Below the pieces are notes generated by a model that saw nothing but the letters and a program-made list of their open reading frames with translations, was not told the origin of the DNA and did no database searches. From a virus: a stretch of DNA of 64,000 nt. The stretch covers positions 1 to 64,000 of IMG/VR virus record IMGVR_UViG_3300027747_002444, one strand, 5' to 3'. This document shows positions 1 to 6,572 of this stretch, piece after piece; position 1 is the stretch's first letter; each line of letters begins with the position of its first letter. Position numbers and translations under genes: made by a program.

Positions 1-22
1 GAGGTTGTGCCTCACGAGTTAG

Positions 23-114
23 AAGGTAGTGAAAGACGATGGAGGATGCAACAAGAATCGTGGGAATCTTTGCGTAAGACGCTGATATTTGTCAGGGGTA
101 TTAGCGTCTTACGC
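23..114 (-). promoter_or_regulatory. Box-type early promoter for a gene left of the window
   Basis: Two GCGTAAGACG boxes face each other at 72-81 and 105-114. Leftward from them is a sigma70-like promoter: -35 TTGCAT (complement of 46-51) and -10 TACCTT (23-28) with a 17-bp spacer. The gap from box to -35 is 20 bp (21-nt step). The gene it drives starts beyond the left edge. The inverted-box spacing here is 33 bp, shorter than the 37-39 bp seen at most other members. Confidence 0.6.
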
Positions 115-150
115 AGCAGTCTGGGGATGACGGATTTGTTGTCGAGGCAC

Positions 151-187
151 AAAAAAACCCCTACCACTCCGAAGAGCAGTAGGGGTT
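151..187 (-). terminator. Rho-independent terminator
   Basis: Read leftward, a stem CCCCTAC/GTAGGGG is followed by a run of seven T. It sits directly downstream of the stop codon of the 113-residue gene at 206-547. Confidence 0.85.
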
Positions 188-205
188 CCCCCTCTACTAA
201 AAGTT

Positions 206-547
206 TTAGGCGACTCCGAGGAGGTATTCCAGTTGAGCCATATACTTGTATGGGACGATGAATGCCCATCCTCCCTCGTGATGAGCATACCCGACTACTC
301 GCACACCCGAAGCCTTGAAGAGGTTCGTGACGCAGACAAAGGAGTTATTGTCCATAGGGCAGATAACTCGCTTGTTGTTTCCCTGTTGAAGGGTGATGTA
401 TGCAGTTCCCAGTTCGCTCACGCCTGTCTTGGCAGTGACGATGATTCGTGCGTTTGGATCTCCGAAGAGATTGTAGTTCCTTCGCTTGCCACCCATGTTC
501 CAGTTGAGGATGGAATCATTGATGGTGTTGTTGTTGTATTGGTTCAT
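206..547 (-). CDS. Small hypothetical early protein (113 aa)
   Basis: I do not recognise this family. The start at 547 (MNQYNNNTIN) is chosen because the longer frame runs back through the promoter and its boxes. The protein is Asn-rich at the N-terminus, then predicted mixed alpha/beta, with a Trp/Tyr-rich C-terminus (EGGWAFIVPYKYMAQLEYLL). No membrane segment or signal peptide is visible. It forms a monocistronic unit with its own box-type promoter at 585-751 and terminator at 151-187. The leader is CACCTCC-rich and has no Shine-Dalgarno. Probably a host-takeover early protein by position; function unknown. Confidence 0.7.
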   Translation of the reverse strand: MNQYNNNTINDSILNWNMGGKRRNYNLFGDPNARIIVTAKTGVSELGTAYITLQQGNNKRVICPMDNNSFVCVTNLFKASGVRVVGYAHHEGGWAFIVPYKYMAQLEYLLGVA

Positions 548-584
548 TTTAGTGGAGGTGAGAGGGTTGTTTCTCACGAATTGG

Positions 585-751
585 ACTATGCAGGAAAGTG
601 TGAGGCAGGGCAAGAAAAAAGTTTGGGATCTTTTGCGTAAGACGCTGATAGCTCCAAGGATTTTCAATGCGTAAGACGCTGAATCATAACCAGAAATCTT
701 TTGCGTAAGACGTTGATATCCAAAACATTACTGGGTATTAGCGTCTTACGC
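585..751 (-). promoter_or_regulatory. Box-type early promoter with three direct boxes and one inverted box
   Basis: GCGTAAGACG lies at 635-644, 669-678 and 703-712, an exact 34-bp period, and an inverted copy at 742-751 closes the array. The promoter read leftward is -35 TTGCCC (608-613), 17-bp spacer, -10 CATAGT (585-590). It drives the 113-residue gene starting at 547. The predicted leader is about 30 nt. Confidence 0.65.
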
Positions 752-788
752 AGCAGTCTGGGGGGTCGCCTAACATCCGAAAAAGACA

Positions 789-818
789 CAAAAAAACCCC
801 CACCTTTCGGTGAGGGTT
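789..818 (-). terminator. Rho-independent terminator
   Basis: Hairpin ACCCTCACC-GAAA-GGTGGGGGT followed by seven T when read leftward. It ends the 82-residue gene at 841-1089. Nearly the same hairpin is used at 3069-3098 and 3802-3834. Confidence 0.85.
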
Positions 819-840
819 TCTTGGAAGTTAGTTGGTGATG

Positions 841-1089
841 TTAGTTAAGTGACTCGACCAGATCCTTGACCAGATCGACCCATGTGACTTCCGACTCGGT
901 CTCCCAAGGAAGGGGCGCACCATGTTGATCCCAATACATCTGGAGGTAATGCTCCTTGGTCAGGTTGGGGTTTTGTCCGTCTCCGTTGCACCAATCTTCG
1001 ATCTCATTGTAGACCTTGGTTTCCAGTTCTGGCGACATCTGGCAGATGTTGCGACAGGCGATGTGGAACAGGATGGTTTGCTTTGTCAT
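841..1089 (-). CDS. Small hypothetical early protein (82 aa)
   Basis: Unrecognised acidic protein with no membrane segment. It contains Trp-rich patches (EIEDWCNGDG, MYWDQHG, LPWETESEVTWVDLV) that suggest a small folded helical domain. It starts at 1089 (MTKQTILFHI). The leader is AC-rich (CACCACCCACTACC) with no Shine-Dalgarno. The gene is a monocistronic unit between a box-type promoter at 1128-1243 and a terminator at 789-818. Function unknown. Confidence 0.65.
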   Translation of the reverse strand: MTKQTILFHIACRNICQMSPELETKVYNEIEDWCNGDGQNPNLTKEHYLQMYWDQHGAPLPWETESEVTWVDLVKDLVESLN

Positions 1090-1127
1090 GGTAGTGGGTG
1101 GTGAGGAGGTTGTGCCTCACAGACATC

Positions 1128-1243
1128 AATCTAGCAGGGTCTCTGGGCAGGGCAAGAACTTTCTGAAGAATCTTTGCGTAAGACGCTAAAACCTTTTTGG
1201 GCAAGAGGTTGCGTAAGACGCTGTAAGTGTTATCGTCTTACGC
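1128..1243 (-). promoter_or_regulatory. Box-type early promoter
   Basis: Boxes lie at 1176-1185 and 1211-1220 (35-bp step) with an inverted copy at 1234-1243, only 23 bp further on. The promoter read leftward is -35 TTGCCC (1150-1155), 16-bp spacer, -10 TAGATT (1128-1133). It drives the gene starting at 1089. Confidence 0.65.
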
Positions 1244-1246
1244 ATC

Positions 1247-1263
1247 GTAATGCGACACCATGT
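1247..1263. repeat. 17-bp intergenic element GTAATGCSACACCATGT, copy 1
   Basis: The 17-bp element recurs at 1771-1787, 5238-5254 and 15528-15544 with one or two changes. Read leftward it is ACATGGTGTSGCATTAC, preceded by a TA-rich stretch (TTACAATAAC here). It lies upstream of the box array of the gene at 841-1089. Confidence 0.7.
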
Positions 1264-1286
1264 GTTATTGTAACACGCTGTTGTGG

Positions 1287-1320
1287 GGAAACCCTCACCC
1301 TATTTCTAGGATGAGGGTTC
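1287..1320 (-). terminator. Terminator-like hairpin
   Basis: Stem AACCCTCATCCTAG/CTAG-AATAGGGTGAGGGTT read leftward. It has only a three-T tail, so it is weaker than the other terminators. It lies just downstream of the 86-residue gene at 1346-1606. Confidence 0.55.
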
Positions 1321-1345
1321 TTGCTATCACCCCACTACGAGTAAA

Positions 1346-1606
1346 TTAGTAAAGGTGTGCTGTGGTCTCTGTCACCTTGTTGTTATTGATCTTGTGTTCA
1401 AACATGATCTCCTTTGCAAACCCCCTCATGATGCAACGAGGTTGGCGTTTCTGTGCGTGAGTTTCAATATCCACTCCATGAGTCTTGACATGGTGGACGA
1501 TATGACAGACCTTCTCCCAGTGCATGGTAAGGACATTGCGACCTTGCTTGACGGACTCTGCCTTGTAGTAGTGGAAGAAGAAGCGTTTTGGTTTGAGTGT
1601 TTTCAT
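1346..1606 (-). CDS. Small basic hypothetical early protein (86 aa)
   Basis: Unrecognised, strongly basic and His-rich (VCHIVHHVKTHGVDIETHAQKR), with an N-terminal KTLKPKRFFFHYYK patch. It could bind nucleic acid, but no named fold is visible. It starts at 1606. The leader from the predicted transcription start is about 17 nt and has no Shine-Dalgarno. The gene is a single unit with the box promoter at 1630-1735 and a hairpin at 1287-1320. Confidence 0.6.
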   Translation of the reverse strand: MKTLKPKRFFFHYYKAESVKQGRNVLTMHWEKVCHIVHHVKTHGVDIETHAQKRQPRCIMRGFAKEIMFEHKINNNKVTETTAHLY

Positions 1607-1629
1607 AGTGGTTGTTGATTACGATTAAG

Positions 1630-1735
1630 AGAATACAACAAGCCTGTTGAAGTGCAAGAGAAATCTTCAGAAATCTTTTCAATCTTTGCGTAAGACGTTG
1701 ATAGTAAATAATTTGCTAATAACAGCGTCTTACGC
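1630..1735 (-). promoter_or_regulatory. Box-type early promoter (31-bp phasing variant)
   Basis: One box at 1688-1697 and its inverted partner at 1726-1735 (38-bp step). The -35 TTGCAC (1652-1657) and -10 TATTCT (1630-1635) have a 16-bp spacer. The box-to-(-35) step is 31 bp, ten more than most members, so the face of the helix is preserved. Confidence 0.7.
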
Positions 1736-1770
1736 ACGTGGCAGCACCCCGCTGCGGGTGGACACTCGTG

Positions 1771-1787
1771 GTAATGCGACACCATGT
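1771..1787. repeat. 17-bp intergenic element, copy 2
   Basis: Same 17-bp sequence as at 1247-1263. Read leftward it follows AAAAAACAAA and precedes the box array of the gene at 1346-1606. It may mark a second promoter for the same unit. Confidence 0.7.
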
Positions 1788-1810
1788 TTTGTTTTTTCAA
1801 AGTGTGCTAT

Positions 1811-1849
1811 AAAAACAAAAGCCTCCCACCCCGAAGGATGGAAGGCTCT
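1811..1849 (-). terminator. Rho-independent terminator
   Basis: Stem AGCCTTCCA/TGGGAGGCT with a CCTTCGG-type loop and a T-rich tail (TTTTGTTTTT) read leftward. It ends the DUF932 gene at 1872-2861. Confidence 0.8.
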
Positions 1850-1871
1850 TGCTGAAGGGTTGGAGGTTAGT

Positions 1872-2861
1872 CTATGCCACTAGAAGAATCTGTTCACCCC
1901 TTGCTTTGACTCTGTTGGTTTCCTTGTCATCGGTGAGAATGGAGAACCAATCCCTCTTGCTCTCACTAGCAGAACCGAACTCACTGGAAACATATTGCTT
2001 CCAAGGATTCTTGTCTCCCCCAGAGGATTCATGGGAGAAGTAATCGGTTGCTCCACTGAAGAGATCAGCCATAGTCTTTCCCCTGTTGCCTTTGCCTGTC
2101 TTATAGAGATCCACTACCCTGTCCACCATGTTGATAGTGCGAGTTGAAACCTTTGTATCTGCTTCAAAGGTTGGAGGAGTGAGGATACCGAAGGTGATTT
2201 TCCTTGCTGTCTCCTCTTCACAATCCATGCTTTCCATAGAGTCCATTGCCATTTGGAACTCTCTTGTCACTCCATAGTGCCTGTCGATTGCCTCACTCAT
2301 GCCATCCAATCTGTTTGCGGCATTCTTTGTGTGCTTGATTCTCATGTTGAACTCTCCTTTACGAGAGAGTGCAAGGGTGAGGGTGTTCTGACACACGATG
2401 CAGGTGAGACCAGAGTTGGCAATCAGAGCAGAGATACCACCATGACCCCAAGTAATGTTGAGCATATTCTCATGCTCTCTGTTCCCTGCAACAATGTTGT
2501 CGGAGAGTTTGATGGAAACAAATACCTTTGAACGAGAGCAGACGCTTCCCAAGGAAACTACCTTGTTCTGGGTTCCAATGAGTGCATCCTTGATCATGGA
2601 TAGAACCTGTTCGTTGGTGATGAGACAATACTTGTCACTCACTGGATTGCCAATGGGCAGACCATTATCTAGAGAGACAATCTGTTTGAAGGGAGTCTCC
2701 ACTTCATTCTCTCCGACCTTATAGGTGAGAGGGAGGGTGATCATGGGATAGGAGATTTCGCAATCCTCGTCGAGTTTGATTTCGGGCTTGACCTTGGTGA
2801 GTCCGTGCCATGCTTGTTCGATTCCTACCTGTATGTCTGTGTCTTCAATCATGTGTGCCAT
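1872..2861 (-). CDS. DUF932 (phage/plasmid-like, TIGR03299-type) protein
   Basis: A 329-residue protein starting at 2861 (MAHMIEDTDI). A longer frame to 3068 exists but reads back through the promoter and boxes, so it is rejected. It resembles the DUF932 family common on phages and plasmids: an N-terminal AWHGLTK motif, a central LVSLDNGLPIG-like stretch (VSLDNGLPIGNPVSDKY), then GSVCSRSKVFVSIKL and the ITWGHGGISALIANSGLTCIVCQNTL region. The biochemical role of this family is not established; it often neighbours early or anti-restriction genes. It is a single unit with the promoter at 2906-3013 and terminator at 1811-1849. Confidence 0.8.
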   Translation of the reverse strand: MAHMIEDTDIQVGIEQAWHGLTKVKPEIKLDEDCEISYPMITLPLTYKVGENEVETPFKQIVSLDNGLPIGNPVSDKYCLITNEQVLSMIKDALIGTQNKVVSLGSVCSRSKVFVSIKLSDNIVAGNREHENMLNITWGHGGISALIANSGLTCIVCQNTLTLALSRKGEFNMRIKHTKNAANRLDGMSEAIDRHYGVTREFQMAMDSMESMDCEEETARKITFGILTPPTFEADTKVSTRTINMVDRVVDLYKTGKGNRGKTMADLFSGATDYFSHESSGGDKNPWKQYVSSEFGSASESKRDWFSILTDDKETNRVKARGEQILLVA

Positions 2862-2905
2862 CGTTGTGGGTGTCGGTTTGGTCAGTTGACTCTTCTGTAT
2901 TGCTG

Positions 2906-3013
2906 ATAATAGGGAAAACAAATCCATCTGCAAGAAAAATCTTTCAGCTAGGAATAGATTCTTTGCGTAAGACGTTGAAAGTAAATAGATGTCCAGATAA
3001 CAGCGTCTTACGC
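2906..3013 (-). promoter_or_regulatory. Box-type early promoter (32-bp phasing variant)
   Basis: Box 2965-2974, inverted box 3004-3013 (39-bp step), -35 TTGCAG (2928-2933), 16-bp spacer, -10 TATTAT (2906-2911). This is the best -10 of the family. The box-to-(-35) step of 32 bp is one helical turn longer than the 21-22 bp majority. Confidence 0.75.
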
Positions 3014-3068
3014 AGCCATCGAGGGCGGACGGGTTTGGGTGTCGAGTCATCGAGTTTGATCGAGACAC

Positions 3069-3098
3069 AAAAAAAAACCCCCACCTTTCGGTGAGGGT
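3069..3098 (-). terminator. Rho-independent terminator with an adjacent 3' box
   Basis: Hairpin ACCCTCACC-GAAA-GGTGGGGGT and nine T read leftward. A single GCGTAAGACG box at 3103-3112 lies between the stop codon of the gene at 3123 and this hairpin. Confidence 0.85.
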
Positions 3099-3122
3099 CT
3101 TTGCGTAAGACGCTAGTAGGGT

Positions 3123-3572
3123 CTAGCCTATGGAGATGATGTTATCCATCTGAACCACGAAACAAGGTTTCGGGTTGGGTTTCTTGTTGCTCTCGGTGAG
3201 CATCCCCTGATACTCCTCCTTGGCAACCTCCTTGCCATCCACAAGGTATGTCACCTTGGGTGCTTGGATCACGCCCCCTGTTGCTGGGTAGAGGCGAAGG
3301 TAATCCTTCTCCTTGTGCGTGATGTGGAAAGGGAACTTTGCCCATGTTCCCCAAGGAAGAGGCTCAACTTCCCCCCTCTCCCCACGAGCGATTGCCTCCT
3401 TCACTTCAGAGAGATTGGCATAATCAATCCCTGCACGAAACGCCCCAGAGGTGATCTTCTCAAGGGTATGCCCCTTGAACTCTTTGGCTGGCTTGCTCTC
3501 CGACTTGAACTCAACATGAACATGCTGTCCAGTGAGTGAACCGACTACCGACATGACTGCTTCTGATTTCAT
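3123..3572 (-). CDS. Hypothetical early protein (149 aa)
   Basis: The start at 3572 (MKSEAVMSVV) is preferred. The longer frame to 3662 would begin upstream of the predicted transcription start near 3641. No domain is recognised. Features are a beta-rich start (SLTGQHVHVEFK), a central PLPWGTWAKFPFHITHKEKDYLRLYP region and a C-terminal beta pair (VTYLVDGKEV). The protein is soluble with no signal. It is monocistronic, with a box promoter at 3648-3745 and a terminator at 3069-3098. Confidence 0.7.
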   Translation of the reverse strand: MKSEAVMSVVGSLTGQHVHVEFKSESKPAKEFKGHTLEKITSGAFRAGIDYANLSEVKEAIARGERGEVEPLPWGTWAKFPFHITHKEKDYLRLYPATGGVIQAPKVTYLVDGKEVAKEEYQGMLTESNKKPNPKPCFVVQMDNIISIG

Positions 3573-3647
3573 CGTAGGTGATGTCTCCAGTTGTTCGATT
3601 GCTCCTGCCCCTCGTAGGTGATGGGTTGAGTCGCTTTCGATATAGTG

Positions 3648-3745
3648 AATGTAGTGGATCAATTCCCAAGGTGCAAGAAAAACCTTCGGAATCTTTGCGT
3701 AAGACGTTGAAAGTAAAAAGATGTCCGAATAACAGCGTCTTACGC
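3648..3745 (-). promoter_or_regulatory. Box-type early promoter
   Basis: Box 3697-3706, inverted box 3736-3745 (39 bp), -35 TTGCAC (3671-3676), 17-bp spacer, -10 TACATT (3648-3653). The sequence between box and -35 contains GATTCCGAAGG and TTTTTC, shared with the unit at 4563. Confidence 0.7.
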
Positions 3746-3801
3746 AGTTTCAGGAGGCACGGACGGGTTCAGGGTTAGGTTTCAGGATTGGATGAAGGCA
3801 C

Positions 3802-3834
3802 AAAAAAACCCCCACCGATTTCTCGGTGAGGGTT
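3802..3834 (-). terminator. Rho-independent terminator with an adjacent 3' box
   Basis: Stem ACCCTCACCGAGA/TCGGTGGGGGT and a T7 tail read leftward. A GCGTAAGACG box at 3835-3844 sits immediately before it, between the hairpin and the stop codon of the gene at 3853. Confidence 0.85.
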
Positions 3835-3852
3835 GCGTAAGACGCTGGGAGT

Positions 3853-4506
3853 CTAGTGTTGCTTGTAATTCACTAGGTAGACATTCTTATCCCAACAGGC
3901 TCGACATGATCCGCAGACATTCCCTTGTGAGGGTGCAGGGCAGGTATAACCAACAGCAGAGGAAACGCCCGACACTTGAACGCCTAGTCTTTTTGCGATT
4001 GCATCGGGTGTCTTTCCGTCAATCATAAGAGCAGAGAGACGAATGCAGAGATTTTCTGGGATAGTGTTTCCCTCTTTCTCTATGTAGTCGCTGACGATGG
4101 AGTATTCCCTAGTAGGAAGCCAGAACTTGATAAAGGGAAGATTCTTTGCCACTTGGCAAATCTTTTCCAAGTGCCAAGTGCCTTGCAAGTCTCCGCTATC
4201 GTGCCAGCGAAAGAATCCGCTTTTCTCTTTCTTGGAAATCAGAAAGGTGATTGCCTCCGTCCACCTAGGATCTAAAAGGGAGGCAAAACGCTTTTCCATA
4301 GCTTCAATGACATTCTGGAATATGTAACGCCCCTTGCAAGCATAACACTTCTCGCAAACCGAACCGACGATTTTGCGTAGGATGCTTCCGATCTTGCAAC
4401 GAAAAGCAGGGGTGTTGTATGAGTAGCCTGGCATTTTTGAAGGTGCCGACAGGGTGTGAACGATTGCCTCCGCTTGCTTGGCAGTTTTTAAGGTAGTGGT
4501 TGTCAT
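3853..4506 (-). CDS. Gp88-like phage protein with Cys clusters
   Basis: A 217-residue protein resembling the Gp88 family of actinophages and other phages. An N-terminal Cys cluster reads C51-EKC-YAC57-KGRY. A central FRWHDSGDLQ motif (about 99-108) and the following FWLPTREYSI strand are hallmark positions. A second cluster near the C-terminus reads CPAPSQGNVCGSCRACW. The arrangement recalls metal or Fe-S binding, possibly radical-SAM-like, but the reaction is unknown. The start at 4506 is only 8 nt from the predicted -10, so the mRNA may be leaderless. It is a single unit with its own terminator. Confidence 0.7.
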   Translation of the reverse strand: MTTTTLKTAKQAEAIVHTLSAPSKMPGYSYNTPAFRCKIGSILRKIVGSVCEKCYACKGRYIFQNVIEAMEKRFASLLDPRWTEAITFLISKKEKSGFFRWHDSGDLQGTWHLEKICQVAKNLPFIKFWLPTREYSIVSDYIEKEGNTIPENLCIRLSALMIDGKTPDAIAKRLGVQVSGVSSAVGYTCPAPSQGNVCGSCRACWDKNVYLVNYKQH

Positions 4507-4514
4507 AGGGCATC

Positions 4515-4678
4515 AACATAGCAAAGTCGTTGGAGGGTGCAAGAAAAATCTTCGGAATCTTTGCGTAAGACGCTAATACTCCAATCCTAGAATCCCCCAG
4601 AAGGATTCCCCCTACGGGGGAATCCTTTATGCGTAAGACGTTGATAGTAGGATATTTATAAATAACAACGTCTTACGC
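4515..4678 (-). promoter_or_regulatory. Box-type early promoter with an interposed hairpin
   Basis: Proximal box 4563-4572, a second direct box at 4631-4640 (68 bp = twice the 34-bp period), and an inverted box at 4669-4678 (38 bp). The -35 TTGCAC (4537-4542) and -10 TATGTT (4515-4520) have a 16-bp spacer. A perfect 12-bp hairpin at 4601-4627 occupies the place where a middle box would be. Confidence 0.7.
4601..4627. repeat. Perfect 12-bp inverted repeat (3-nt loop)
   Basis: AAGGATTCCCCC-TAC-GGGGGAATCCTT. It has no T-run on either strand, so it is not a standard terminator. It lies inside the box array upstream of the Gp88-like gene. Confidence 0.8.
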
Positions 4679-4728
4679 ACAGGTCTGGGGTTGCCCGTAG
4701 TAAGACGAATTCTTACTCATAAGGCAAA

Positions 4729-4794
4729 GAAAAACCCCTTGAATAGGGAATATGTATTCAAGGGGTAAGGCAAACTCCTACCGACTAGGAGTTT
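4729..4794 (-). terminator. Double terminator hairpin
   Basis: Read leftward, first a stem AAACTCCTA/TAGGAGTTT (4772-4794), then a stem CCCCTTGAATA/TATTCAAGGGG followed by five T (4729-4765). It ends the small-gene operon that begins at 5203. Confidence 0.8.
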
Positions 4795-4808
4795 ATGTTG
4801 TTTTTCTT

Positions 4809-4997
4809 CTATGCATTTTCGTCTTCTGGATGTTTTTCCCTGCAATAAGTTGCTACTCCTGCATCATAACCCCACTTGTATTGAATGTGGGAGATGGCAT
4901 TCTTTTCTCCATCGTAAGGATTATTCTCTACTCCTTGGATATACCCATCGTTGAAACCACGGACATATGATTTGGTATTTGGGTTTGGGTGTGTCAT
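4809..4997 (-). CDS. Hypothetical protein (62 aa)
   Basis: Unrecognised small soluble protein rich in Tyr/Gly/Asn (SYVRGFNDGYIQGVENNPY). The N-terminal half looks like a helical SxxxGxxDGY repeat. Its ATG overlaps the stop of the upstream 69-residue gene (ATGA, 4994-4997), so the two are probably translationally coupled. A double terminator follows. Confidence 0.65.
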   Translation of the reverse strand: MTHPNPNTKSYVRGFNDGYIQGVENNPYDGEKNAISHIQYKWGYDAGVATYCREKHPEDENA

Positions 4998-5203
4998 AAT
5001 CCGTGGATCTTGATGTGGTGTTGGATTGCCTCTACCAATTCCTTTAGTTTATTATTTGGAACTGATAGTGCGTGTTCAAACCTTTCATCATCATGCCTAA
5101 TGTTGAAGTTTGTATATTCATCAAATTCTTCGGAGATTTCGATGACAAGATCTTTTTTTTCTTGGTATCCTATATCCATAATGATACTGGTTTTGATTTT
5201 CAT
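4994..5203 (-). CDS. Hypothetical protein (69 aa)
   Basis: Unrecognised acidic alpha/beta protein: a beta strand (MKIKTSIIMDIGY), then helices ending in KLKELVEAIQHHIKIHGL. First gene of a two-gene operon with the 62-residue gene. The 17-bp element at 5238-5254 lies about 35 bp upstream and is the only promoter-like signature seen. No Shine-Dalgarno; the leader is AC-rich. Confidence 0.65.
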   Translation of the reverse strand: MKIKTSIIMDIGYQEKKDLVIEISEEFDEYTNFNIRHDDERFEHALSVPNNKLKELVEAIQHHIKIHGL

Positions 5204-5237
5204 TTAGTGTATTATTGGTTGGGTTTGTTTTTTTGTG

Positions 5238-5254
5238 GTAATGCCGCACCATGT
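5238..5254 (-). promoter_or_regulatory. 17-bp element upstream of a small-gene operon, copy 3
   Basis: Read leftward it is ACATGGTGCGGCATTAC preceded by TTTTAATAGA, identical in that flank to the copy at 15528-15544. Position and the TA-rich flank suggest a promoter -10 with a conserved start region or 5'-UTR element. It lies upstream of the gene starting at 5203. Confidence 0.5.
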
Positions 5255-5283
5255 TCTATTAAAACACACTTTGCATTTGAACT

Positions 5284-5436
5284 TTAGTTTGTATTGAGAG
5301 CTTTGATATCTTTACCCACAGAGAAGGAGATGAGTAAAGAACCCAATACTACAAGCATTGGATACTTTGACCAGTTCTCTTCTTCATGGAGGGCATCCAA
5401 TAGATTCTTGATCTTCTGGGTTTGTTGTTTTGTCAT
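5284..5436 (-). CDS. Small single-pass membrane protein (50 aa)
   Basis: A 50-residue frame starting MTKQQTQKIKNLLDALHEEE. A hydrophobic stretch YPMLVVLGSLLISFSVG follows (about residues 26-42) and could span a membrane. Its ATG overlaps the TGA of the upstream 65-residue gene (ATGA at 5433-5436), which supports real translation. The amphipathic N-terminal helix plus one TM is typical of phage inhibitor or accessory peptides. No specific function can be assigned. Confidence 0.6.
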   Translation of the reverse strand: MTKQQTQKIKNLLDALHEEENWSKYPMLVVLGSLLISFSVGKDIKALNTN

Positions 5437-5630
5437 ATCTTTGTATTGTCCACAACATTGTCAAACTTGTCAAGCAACTCCTGTAGATCAGGATCGTTGA
5501 CGTAAACTCTCTCAATGTATTCATAGAGTTCATTTGCTGTATCGATTATATTTATTGTTTTTGTTTGTAGATGAAAGTATTCACGAATCATTGCTTTCCT
5601 CGTGAGATCTTTGTATTGGAGTTCTGTCAT
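5433..5630 (-). CDS. Hypothetical helical protein (65 aa)
   Basis: Unrecognised, all-helical by appearance (TINIIDTANELYEYIERVY, DLQELLDKFDNVVDNTK). It lies between the DUF1281-like gene upstream (1-nt overlap at 5630) and the 50-residue membrane peptide downstream (ATGA overlap), so it is part of one polycistronic unit running left from about 6856. No metal or catalytic motif. Confidence 0.65.
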   Translation of the reverse strand: MTELQYKDLTRKAMIREYFHLQTKTINIIDTANELYEYIERVYVNDPDLQELLDKFDNVVDNTKI

Positions 5631-6241
5631 TATTCATCATCCTCGTTTTCCTCTTGGCAGTCAAGGAAATACTGGACATCCAACTCCTCCTTCAAATGTT
5701 CTGGGCAATCATCAATATCATCATAGCAGTTGTCACTCTCTGATCCATCTGCATTGACAAAGTATTCTCCTCCGAACATCCAACCCTCATCGTAGTAACT
5801 CATACGAAGGGACTCACCCGTAAGCTTTGCAAGTTCTCTGATGACATTAATCGGAGGACTCCATGCCGTTTGAAATCCAACGTCTGAAAGATCATCAATC
5901 TCGTTGAAACCATCTTCCAAGGTATAACAAGAGTATGCATTCCATTTGGTGTCCCAGTTGGCAACACTCCAATCATACCAAGATTTGAATCCATAATCCT
6001 TTTCATTCTGCTCTTGTAAAAGATCATGTGCTTTCTGTCTTGCTTCTACTTCTTCTGGTGTCCTTTCCTTGGTGATCTCTTCAACGGAAGATGAGTAACA
6101 AGTCTTTAGGATTCCTTCTGGCATGGGGAGGATCTTGTTGAAGTCAATACTCTTGCCATCATCTGTAAGATAAGGTTTGATGATTGATCCGATGGTCTTT
6201 CCACTAGTGCAGGAAAGGAGGTTGGTGCAATGGTTAGGCAT
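5630..6241 (-). CDS. DUF1281 / YubB ferredoxin-like (Api92-type) protein
   Basis: A 203-residue protein with the signature of the DUF1281/YubB family seen on plasmids and phages. It has an N-terminal MPNHCTNLLSC (family: MPNWC-N), the FNKILPMPEGI motif, KSWYDWSVANWDTKWNAY, FQTAWSPPINVIREL and DEGWMFGGEY, and an acidic C-terminal tail. Family members carry ferredoxin-like alpha/beta folds of unknown biochemical function. Full length for the family. Middle gene of the tight cluster 5284-6856. Confidence 0.85.
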   Translation of the reverse strand: MPNHCTNLLSCTSGKTIGSIIKPYLTDDGKSIDFNKILPMPEGILKTCYSSSVEEITKERTPEEVEARQKAHDLLQEQNEKDYGFKSWYDWSVANWDTKWNAYSCYTLEDGFNEIDDLSDVGFQTAWSPPINVIRELAKLTGESLRMSYYDEGWMFGGEYFVNADGSESDNCYDDIDDCPEHLKEELDVQYFLDCQEENEDDE

Positions 6242-6245
6242 AGTG

Positions 6246-6572
6246 TTATTGGGTTGGTTGTTTTGGAGTATTGAATGGTATGATTAAAGGTTGGTCATTG
6301 GCAAGAAGAAAATCTGTAATCATCTGGATTATTTTATTCTTGACTTTATCTTTGCAATGCTCTGGACGAAACTGGATAGTTCTTCTACCTTGGAAATAAT
6401 GATTGATTCCGAACTTACCAATATGTTGGTGAACTTCGGTTCTTTTAAATCTTTCCAATTCCTTGGAAGGAAGTTCACCATCTTCAAAGATGATTGTCCA
6501 ATGAACAGATCTTTGTTCATGCAAAGGATCATCAATAAATTCGTGGGAGATTCTTCTGCTATGTATTCTCAT
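6246..6572 (-). CDS. Hypothetical protein (108 aa)
   Basis: Unrecognised basic protein with many His residues (HEFIDDPLHEQRSVHW, EVHQHIGKFGINHYF) and an antiparallel-looking beta region (GRRTIQFRPEH). It overlaps the upstream 95-residue gene by 4 nt (ATGA) and resembles it in size and in the WTIIFEDG / WTRIIKR pattern; the two could be divergent paralogues, but that is weak. No signal peptide. Confidence 0.65.
   Translation of the reverse strand: MRIHSRRISHEFIDDPLHEQRSVHWTIIFEDGELPSKELERFKRTEVHQHIGKFGINHYFQGRRTIQFRPEHCKDKVKNKIIQMITDFLLANDQPLIIPFNTPKQPTQ

Noticed and set aside
72-114. The frequent 10-mer resembles DNA uptake sequences of naturally competent bacteria (GCCGTCTGAA or AAGTGCGGT types).
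   Set aside because: It is not one of those sequences, it is concentrated in one 15-kb block, and the distance to -35 hexamers is fixed. An uptake role would predict an even spread.
233-640. A 135-residue rightward frame.
   Set aside because: It is antisense to the 113-residue gene, which has a matching promoter and terminator; the rightward frame lacks both.
635-751. Regularly spaced 10-mers could be read as a CRISPR-like array.
   Set aside because: The repeat is only 10 bp, the last copy is inverted, spacing is 34 bp with spacers that are not unique foreign sequences, and no cas gene is near. The promoter-linked arrangement explains it better.
2863-3068. N-terminal extension of the DUF932 frame.
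   Set aside because: It translates the promoter and box array (residues such as GCVRRCYLD and STSYAK are box readings), so the start at 2861 is preferred.
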